Source: Gallionella sp.
Lineage (GTDB): Bacteria; Pseudomonadota; Gammaproteobacteria; Burkholderiales; Gallionellaceae
NCBI GenBank assembly: GCA_030652475.1
Contig: JAUSAO010000087.1
Span: 1-37,393 of the forward strand
DNA: 37,393 nucleotides
Direction of reading: 5' to 3'
The translations under genes were made by a program, and so were the position numbers. This document shows, one piece after another, positions 29,735 through 37,393 of the stretch (the stretch's first letter is position 1; each line of letters begins with the position of its first letter). A model generated the notes under the pieces. That model ran no database searches. It saw nothing but the letters and a program-made list of their open reading frames with translations, and was not told the DNA's origin.

Positions 29735-32700
29735 ATGAACGTTTCCGCCTGGTCCATCCGCAATCCGATACCGGCGGTACTGCTATTCGTACTGCTCACG
29801 CTGATGGGGCTGATGGGCTTTCGTGCGATGAAAGTACAGCAGTTCCCGGATATCGAATTGCCTGTGGTGATGATTACCGCATCGCTTCCCGGCGCATCGC
29901 CCGCGCAACTGGAAACCGAGGTGGCACGCAAGCTGGAAAATTCGCTGGCCAATGTGCAGGGCATGAAGCACCTGTATACCAAGGTGCAGGACGGCGTGGT
30001 GACGATCCGGGTCGAATTCCGTCTGGAGAAGGCTATTCAGGAAGCGGTGGAAGACGTGCAGGCGGCAATTTCCCGCGTGCGTGCCGATCTGCCCAAGGAC
30101 TTGCGCGACCCGACTGTCGCCAAGGTAGAGCTGGCGGGCAGGCCGATTCTGACCTATACCGTCACCTCGCCGGGAATGAGTGAGGAAGAACTTTCCTGGT
30201 TTGTCGAGAACAAGGTCACCAAAGTGCTGCTGGCGGTGCGCGGTGTGGGCGCGGTAAGTCGTGTGGGCGGTGTCACGCGTCAGGTCAGTGTGGAGCTTGA
30301 TCCGGCGCGTTTGCTGGCGTTGAGTGTTTCCGCCGGTGAGATTTCCCAGCGGTTGCGCATGATTCAGCAGGAAGCGGCCGGCGGACGCTCGGACATCGGC
30401 GGCATCGAGCAATCGGTGCGTACCATCGCCACCGTGCAATCTGCCGAAGCGCTGGGCAAGATCGAGATCAGTCTGGCTGATGGTCGGCGCATACGGCTGA
30501 ACGAGGTCGCAAATGTGCAGGATACGGTGGCTGAACAGCGCACTGCCGCCCTGCTCAATGGCCAGCAACTGGTGGGTTTCGAGATCAGCCGCTCCATTGG
30601 TGCGGGTGAAATCGAAGTGGCAGAAGGCGTGGAAAAGGCGCTGGACAAACTCAAGCTCGACTACCCCGGGATTGAAACCACCGAGGCGTTCAATTTTGTC
30701 GATCCGGTTGCGCAGAACTATACTGGTTCGATGAATCTGCTCTATGAGGGCGCGCTGCTGGCGGTGCTGGTGGTATTCGTATTTTTGCGCGACGGTCGTG
30801 CGACCTTTGTCGCCGCGACGGCCTTGCCGCTGGCGGTGATTCCGACGTTTGCGGTAATGCATTATCTGGGTTTTACGATCAATACGGTCACGCTGCTGTC
30901 GCTGTCGCTGGTGGTCGGCGTGCTGGTGGACGATGCCATCGTCGAGATAGAAAACATCATGCGCCATCTGGAGATGGGCAAGTCGCCCTATCAGGCGGCG
31001 ATGGAAGCGGCCGACGAAATCGGTCTGGCGGTGATCGCGACCACCTTCACGCTGATTGCGGTATTTTTGCCCACCGCGTTCATGGACGGCGTGCCGGGAC
31101 GATTCTTCGTGCAGTTTGGCTGGACGGCGGCGGTCGCGGTGCTGTTCTCGCTGGTGGTCGCACGCATGCTGACACCGATGATGGCGGCCTATATTCTGAA
31201 GCCGCGCGTGGCGCATCAGACACCCGGATGGATACGCTGGTATCTGGGCTGGGCGGATTATTGTCTGAAACACAGGCTGATCACGACGGCAGGCGCGACC
31301 ATCTTTTTCGTCGGTTCATTCGCGCTGGTGCCGTTGTTGCCCAAGGGCTTCATGCCGCCCGATGATCTCTCACAATCGCAAGTCACCCTGACGCTGCCGC
31401 CGGGAAGTACCTTTTCTCAGACGTACCGCGTAGCGGAACAGGCGCGTCAGATTGTCGACAAGAACCCGGAGGTAAAACTGGTCTATACCGCCATCGGCGG
31501 GGGAAATTCGGGAGGCGAACCGATGTCTCCGTCCAGTAGCGGACAGGTTAATGTTGCCACGTTGACGCTGAGTCTGACGCCGCGTGCCGAACGTCATGTC
31601 AGGAAGCAGGTGATCGAGGGGCAATTGCGCACGGCGCTGGAAGCCTTGCCCGGGGTGCGCGTGAAAGTGGGGATGGGGGCGTCGAAAGAGAAATACGTGC
31701 TGGTGTTGGCCGGTGAAGACGGTGAGCAGTTGCTGCAGCATGCCCGGCTTGTGGCGCGAGAGCTGCGCACCATTCCCGGTATCGGCAATGTCACCTCGAC
31801 ATCCAGTCTGGTGCGTCCCGAACTGGTGGTGCGCCCCGACTTTGCGCGTGCGGCGGACCTGGGCGTGACCACGAGTGCGATAGCAGAAACCTTGCGCATT
31901 GCAACGGCGGGTGACTATGAGCAGCAATTGGCCAAGCTCAATCTGAGCGAGCGTCAGATACCCATCGTGGTCAAGCTGCCCGCACAGGCGCGTACGGACA
32001 TCGAATTGCTTTCCCGTCTGGTGGTACAGGGCAGGCAGGGGCCGGTGATGCTGGGCAATGTGGCGAGTTTCAGTCTGGAGAGCGGCCCGGCGCAGATCGA
32101 CCGCTATGACCGGCTGCGCAATATCAATTTCGAGGTGGAACTGAACCAGCAGCCGCTGGGCAAGGTGGAAGGGCAGGTGCTGGCCTTGCCGAGTATCGCC
32201 AAATTGCCGCATGGCATTATCCGCGCTTCGGTGGGTGACGCCGAGGCGATGGGCGAATTGTTCGCCAGCTTCGGGTTGGCGATGATGACGGGGGTGCTGG
32301 CGATTTATATCGTGCTGGTATTGCTGTTCAAGGCATTCGTGCAGCCGGTCACGATTCTGGCTGCACTGGTGCTGTCCGTGCCGGGCGCGTTCCTCGCCCT
32401 GTATATCACGCATACTGCGCTATCCATGCCATCGATGATAGGTCTGATTATGCTGATGGGCATTGCCACCAAGAACTCCATTCTGCTGGTCGAATATGCG
32501 ATTGTGTCGCGTCGCGATCGCGGCATGAACCGTCTCGATGCGCTGCTGGATGCGTGCCGGAAGCGCGCGCGGCCTATCGTGATGACTACGCTGGCGATGG
32601 GTGCGGGCATGATGCCGGTGGCGCTGGGTGTCGGTGTGGATTCAACCTTCCGCGCACCGATGGCGATTGTGGTGATCGGCGGCTTGATCACCTCGACTCT

Positions 32701-32788
32701 GCTCAGTCTGCTGGTGATACCGGTGGTGTTTACCTATGTGGACGATGCGGTGCAGTGGCTGGGCAGGCGCTTTGCGCGCAAGGCGTAA
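29735..32788 (+). CDS. RND-type efflux pump (HAE1/AcrB superfamily)
   Basis: A 1017-residue proton-driven pump with twelve membrane helices and two large periplasmic loops. N-terminus SAWSIRNPIPAVLLFVLLTLMGLMGF, then MKVQQFPDIELPVVMITASLPGASPAQLETEV. Helix 4 holds the proton-relay acids in LVVGVLVDDAIVEIENIMRHLE. The second half has FIQ-like GLIMLMGIATKNSILLVEYA and KRARPIVMTTLAMGAGMMPVA. Directly follows its adaptor gene. No outer-membrane factor gene is present, so a TolC-like channel from elsewhere is needed. Substrate unknown. Followed 3 bp later by a palindromic repeat with terminator-like hairpin. Confidence 0.96.
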   Translation: MNVSAWSIRNPIPAVLLFVLLTLMGLMGFRAMKVQQFPDIELPVVMITASLPGASPAQLETEVARKLENSLANVQGMKHLYTKVQDGVVTIRVEFRLEKAIQEAVEDVQAAISRVRADLPKDLRDPTVAKVELAGRPILTYTVTSPGMSEEELSWFVENKVTKVLLAVRGVGAVSRVGGVTRQVSVELDPARLLALSVSAGEISQRLRMIQQEAAGGRSDIGGIEQSVRTIATVQSAEALGKIEISLADGRRIRLNEVANVQDTVAEQRTAALLNGQQLVGFEISRSIGAGEIEVAEGVEKALDKLKLDYPGIETTEAFNFVDPVAQNYTGSMNLLYEGALLAVLVVFVFLRDGRATFVAATALPLAVIPTFAVMHYLGFTINTVTLLSLSLVVGVLVDDAIVEIENIMRHLEMGKSPYQAAMEAADEIGLAVIATTFTLIAVFLPTAFMDGVPGRFFVQFGWTAAVAVLFSLVVARMLTPMMAAYILKPRVAHQTPGWIRWYLGWADYCLKHRLITTAGATIFFVGSFALVPLLPKGFMPPDDLSQSQVTLTLPPGSTFSQTYRVAEQARQIVDKNPEVKLVYTAIGGGNSGGEPMSPSSSGQVNVATLTLSLTPRAERHVRKQVIEGQLRTALEALPGVRVKVGMGASKEKYVLVLAGEDGEQLLQHARLVARELRTIPGIGNVTSTSSLVRPELVVRPDFARAADLGVTTSAIAETLRIATAGDYEQQLAKLNLSERQIPIVVKLPAQARTDIELLSRLVVQGRQGPVMLGNVASFSLESGPAQIDRYDRLRNINFEVELNQQPLGKVEGQVLALPSIAKLPHGIIRASVGDAEAMGELFASFGLAMMTGVLAIYIVLVLLFKAFVQPVTILAALVLSVPGAFLALYITHTALSMPSMIGLIMLMGIATKNSILLVEYAIVSRRDRGMNRLDALLDACRKRARPIVMTTLAMGAGMMPVALGVGVDSTFRAPMAIVVIGGLITSTLLSLLVIPVVFTYVDDAVQWLGRRFARKA

Positions 32789-32791
32789 GTT

Positions 32792-32919
32792 CGTCATTCC
32801 CGCGAAAGCGGGAATCCAGCCAAACAAATATTCCGCATTGCGGACAACGCCCTGATTAAAGTCCCGCTACGCGGGGTTTTTTAATTAACTAAGTGGATTC
32901 CCGTTTTTGCGGGAACGAC
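32792..32919. repeat. palindromic repeat element, variant copy
   Basis: CGTCATTCCCGCGAAAGCGGGAATCC at the left, GGATTCCCGTTTTTGCGGGAACGAC at the right, inner CCGCATTGCGGACAA and CCCGCTACGCGGGG hairpins. A sibling of the CCGG-type copies with different arm sequence but the same architecture. Starts 3 bp after the pump stop. Confidence 0.9.
32863..32882 (+). terminator. hairpin plus T-run inside the repeat
   Basis: CCCGC-TAC-GCGGG followed after one G by TTTTTT. Placed 74 bp after the RND pump gene, it can act as a Rho-independent terminator of the efflux operon, i.e. the repeat supplies the terminator. Confidence 0.65.
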
Positions 32920-32956
32920 ACAGCTCTACGGCATCCGCGATTGCCGGGGTTCGTGC

Positions 32957-33388
32957 CTATTGTGACCTTGCCCAGCGTACGATGCCGCCGACATCCATTG
33001 CACCTGCCTGACGCGCCACCTCACGGCCTCCCTTGAATAGCGCGAGGGTGGGAATGCTGCGTATGTTGTAACGTCCGGCCAGTTCCTGCGCCTGTTCGGT
33101 GTTGAGTTTAGCCAGGCGTATTGCCGGTTCCAGTTGCGCTGCCGCCTGAATAAAAGCGGGACCCATCATCTTGCACGGCCCGCACCAGGGCGCCCAGAAA
33201 TCCACCAGTACCGGAATGTCGCAGCGGTTGATGTGCAGGTTGAAATTGCCCGCATTCAATTCTACCGGATGCGCGTCGAACAGTTGCTTCTTGCATTTGC
33301 CGCAGACCGGATGTGCGCCCAGCTTTTCGGATGGAACGCGGTTCACCCCGTCGCAATGCGGGCAGACGATATGCAGTGATTCATTCAT
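32957..33388 (-). CDS. trxC: thioredoxin 2 (TrxC)
   Basis: A 143-residue zinc-containing thioredoxin. The N-terminal zinc-binding module has two Cys pairs (CPHC at residues 9-12 and CGKC about 20 residues later). The thioredoxin domain carries the active site WAPWCGPCK and the cis-Pro loop RSIPTLALFKGG. It reduces protein disulfides in the cytoplasm, typically in oxidative stress. ATG at 33388 has GGAG 8 bases upstream; the open frame extends upstream only into repeat sequence. The promoter region is largely replaced by 19 heptamer repeats; nadC lies upstream on the same strand. Confidence 0.96.
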   Translation of the reverse strand: MNESLHIVCPHCDGVNRVPSEKLGAHPVCGKCKKQLFDAHPVELNAGNFNLHINRCDIPVLVDFWAPWCGPCKMMGPAFIQAAAQLEPAIRLAKLNTEQAQELAGRYNIRSIPTLALFKGGREVARQAGAMDVGGIVRWARSQ

Positions 33389-33413
33389 GGCAGTCTCCAG
33401 AAAAATAATATTG

Positions 33414-33546
33414 CAATCCTCAATCCTCAATCCTCAATCCTCAATCCTCAATCCTCAATCCTCAATCCTCAATCCTCAATCCTCAATCCTCAATCCTCAA
33501 TCCTCAATCCTCAATCCTCAATCCTCAATCCTCAATCCTCAATCCT
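33414..33546. repeat. 19 perfect tandem copies of CAATCCT
   Basis: 133 bp of uninterrupted heptamer repeat between nadC (6 bp away) and trxC (ATG 26 bp away). On the trxC strand the unit is AGGATTG, which has an AGGA core and a TGA in every frame; on the plus strand it is open in all frames. Perfect repeats of this type are prone to slippage and length variation. No spacer sequences, so it is not CRISPR. Confidence 0.97.
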
Positions 33547-33552
33547 GGTTTT

Positions 33553-34380
33553 TTAGATTATTCGCATCGACAAATCGAGCGCCTCCAGGTCTTTGGTGAG
33601 TGCGCCTATCGAAATGCGATCCACGCCGGTTTCCGCGACTTCGCGCAATCCGGAGAGCGTGATGCCGCCGGAGGCTTCCAGCTCGGCGCGTCCGGCGGTG
33701 TGTTGTACCGCCGAACAGAGCGCTTCAATGTCGAAATTGTCGAGCAGAATCAGTCTGGCGCCGGCTTGCAATGCCTCATCCAGTTGCATCCAGTTTTCCA
33801 CTTCGATCTGCACGGAAATCCCTGCGGGTGCCAGCTTGAATGCCGCATCCAGCACCGCTTTGATGCTGCCTGCTGCGGCGATATGATTTTCCTTGATCAG
33901 TATGCCGTCATACAGTCCCGCACGCTGGTTGTGTCCGCCGCCGGTGCGCACGGCGTATTTCTGCGCATGGCGCAATCCGGGCAGGGTCTTGCGCGTATCC
34001 ATTATTTTTACCGGAAAACCGGCCACCGCATCCACGTAGCGGCGCGTGACGGTGGCGGTGCCAGACAGGGTCTGCAACAGGTTCAGCGCCGGGCGTTCGC
34101 CGGTGAGCAAGGCGCGTGCGCGACCTGAGATTTCACATAAAGTTTGTCCGGGGCGGATGCTGTCGCCATCATGAGCGTGCCAGCTGATTTGGCATTCCGG
34201 GTCGAGCGCCAGAAAACAGGCATCGAACCATTGCGTGCCGCACAATACGCCACTCTGGCGGGTGATGACCTGCGCACGGGCACTGGCTGCTTCCGGTAAT
34301 AACTGTGCAGTCAGGTCGCCGCTGGCGATGTCTTCATCGAGCGCGTCTTTAACATTTTTCTGTATGTCTTGGGCAGTCAC
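33553..34380 (-). CDS. nadC: nicotinate-nucleotide pyrophosphorylase (quinolinate phosphoribosyltransferase)
   Basis: A 275-residue enzyme of NAD synthesis, turning quinolinate and PRPP into nicotinate mononucleotide. Hallmarks: LDEDIASGDLTAQLLP, GERPALNLLQTLSGTAT, MDTRKTLPGLRHAQKYAVRTGGGHNQRAGLYDGILIKENHI, IEVENWMQLDEAL, LLDNF and ELEASGGI, DRISIGALTK. The GTG at 34380 is the only sensible start and has no clear ribosome-binding site. Ends 6 bp before the heptamer array; likely co-transcribed with trxC unless the array interferes. Confidence 0.96.
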   Translation of the reverse strand: MTAQDIQKNVKDALDEDIASGDLTAQLLPEAASARAQVITRQSGVLCGTQWFDACFLALDPECQISWHAHDGDSIRPGQTLCEISGRARALLTGERPALNLLQTLSGTATVTRRYVDAVAGFPVKIMDTRKTLPGLRHAQKYAVRTGGGHNQRAGLYDGILIKENHIAAAGSIKAVLDAAFKLAPAGISVQIEVENWMQLDEALQAGARLILLDNFDIEALCSAVQHTAGRAELEASGGITLSGLREVAETGVDRISIGALTKDLEALDLSMRII

Positions 34381-34458
34381 AGTTATTTACGGTCTTTTAC
34401 GGATAAGGAAGCGTAGTATAAGGGAAGCGAGGGGTACTTACTAAATCGCGTAGCGCCA

Positions 34459-34504
34459 CGTTTGCCCCCTCTCACGTAAACGGGAGAGGGTTGGGGTGAG
34501 GGCG
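34459..34504. repeat. GTTTGCCCCCTCTC...GAGAGGGTTGGGGTGAGGG repeat
   Basis: A 46-bp interrupted palindrome (CCCTCTC pairing with GAGAGGG) of a widespread betaproteobacterial repeat type. Lies between the divergent nadC and clpB genes. Related copies are at 19800-19853 and 29615-29720. Confidence 0.75.
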
Positions 34505-34540
34505 GGTATGGTCTGCAATGGCAGCAATACCCGCGGCAGA

Positions 34541-34566
34541 CTTGAAATTCTTCAGTTATCCCCCAC
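34541..34566 (+). promoter_or_regulatory. sigma-32 heat-shock promoter of clpB
   Basis: CTTGAA (34541-34546), 14 bp, then CCCCAC (34561-34566): close to the sigma-32 consensus CTTGAA-N13/14-CCCCATNT. It lies 40 bp upstream of the clpB ATG, leaving a leader with the ribosome-binding site AGGAG. Confidence 0.85.
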
Positions 34567-34606
34567 CTGCGTTACATTCGAAAGTTAACGCCTTAGGAGT
34601 GCAATC

Positions 34607-37192
<2,586 letters not shown>

Positions 37193-37299
37193 CAGTGGAG
37201 GTTAGCTGAGTTGAATCATTGATTGTTTGAACGATAAAAAGCCCGGTATGCCCTAGCCGTTGGCGAAAGGTGTTGGTTTTTCAGTATTAAAGGCCGTAC

Positions 37300-37331
37300 A
37301 ATCCCCTCCAGTGCAAGCTTGAGGGGATTTT
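37300..37331 (+). terminator. hairpin with T-run 108 bp downstream of clpB
   Basis: AATCCCCTC (37300-37308) pairs with GAGGGGATT (37321-37329) and ends in a short T-run. It can terminate clpB. The same bases overlap a possible promoter (TTGAGG 37319-37324, TAAAAT 37343-37348, spacer 18) for whatever follows. Confidence 0.6.
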
Positions 37332-37393
37332 CATTTCTGGCATAAAATCTTCCGCAGCAAATCCGGGGCGAGTACCCGCCGAGGCTGACGGTA

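Noticed and set aside
29783..31273. 496-codon open frame on the minus strand opposite the RND pump
   Set aside because: Antisense shadow of a well-conserved pump gene; product is His/Arg/Gln-rich without domains or ribosome-binding site.
33414..33546. CRISPR array
   Set aside because: Seven-base units without spacers and no cas genes; a simple tandem repeat.
33171..33599. Plus-strand frame with a repeated SSILNPQ peptide
   Set aside because: Any frame through the CAATCCT array gives an open heptapeptide repeat; no ribosome-binding site, and the rest is antisense to trxC.

Overview
The window looks like a chromosomal segment of a betaproteobacterium, most likely from the Gallionellales/Nitrosomonadales area. 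This is inferred from moderately GC-rich coding sequence, the alaA-hom-thrC block next to a Mth938-like gene, type I psd, nadC/trxC/clpB gene forms, and abundant GTCATTCC-type palindromic repeats. No rRNA or other decisive taxonomic marker is present.

Layout. 1-391: start of a MarC/YchE-family membrane protein, cut by the window edge. 478-5081: a small hypothetical gene, a translationally coupled pair (substrate-binding lipoprotein plus PAS-PAS-GGDEF-EAL protein), and a small LETM1-like membrane protein. 5096-9446: a degenerate integrated element sitting in the 3' end of tRNA-Ser(UGA). It is bounded by the intact tRNA gene on the right and a partial tRNA copy on the left. It carries a ChpSB/MazEF-like and a HigBA-like toxin-antitoxin pair, two unrecognised genes, and a P4-type integrase broken by a frameshift and a nonsense codon. 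9615-10058: queD.

10307-16790: a seven-gene same-strand cluster (DUF2141 protein, ABC ATPase, FtsX/MacB-type permease, LolA-like periplasmic protein, predicted outer-membrane barrel, LytS-type kinase, LytTR regulator). It reads as a dedicated cell-envelope export or sorting route with its own two-component control, and it is the best candidate for an undescribed system here. 16864-20808 (minus strand): MoxR ATPase, DUF58 protein and TgpA-type transglutaminase, the known moxR-DUF58-transglutaminase module.

20875-26960: Mth938-like protein (minus), then alaA, hom, a small AT-rich cupin gene, thrC and an AEC permease, i.e. alanine and threonine biosynthesis. 27013-28448: psd overlapping a methyltransferase gene. 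28508-32788: RND efflux adaptor and pump. 32957-34380 (minus): nadC and trxC, separated by 19 perfect copies of a heptanucleotide. 34607-37192: clpB with a heat-shock (sigma-32) promoter. The last ~70 bases hold a hairpin and a possible promoter/leader for the next gene.

A theme across the window is palindromic or tandem repeats that begin almost exactly at stop codons, including inside operons. In one case the repeat is flanked by a 16-bp direct duplication that recreates the stop/start junction of two coupled genes.
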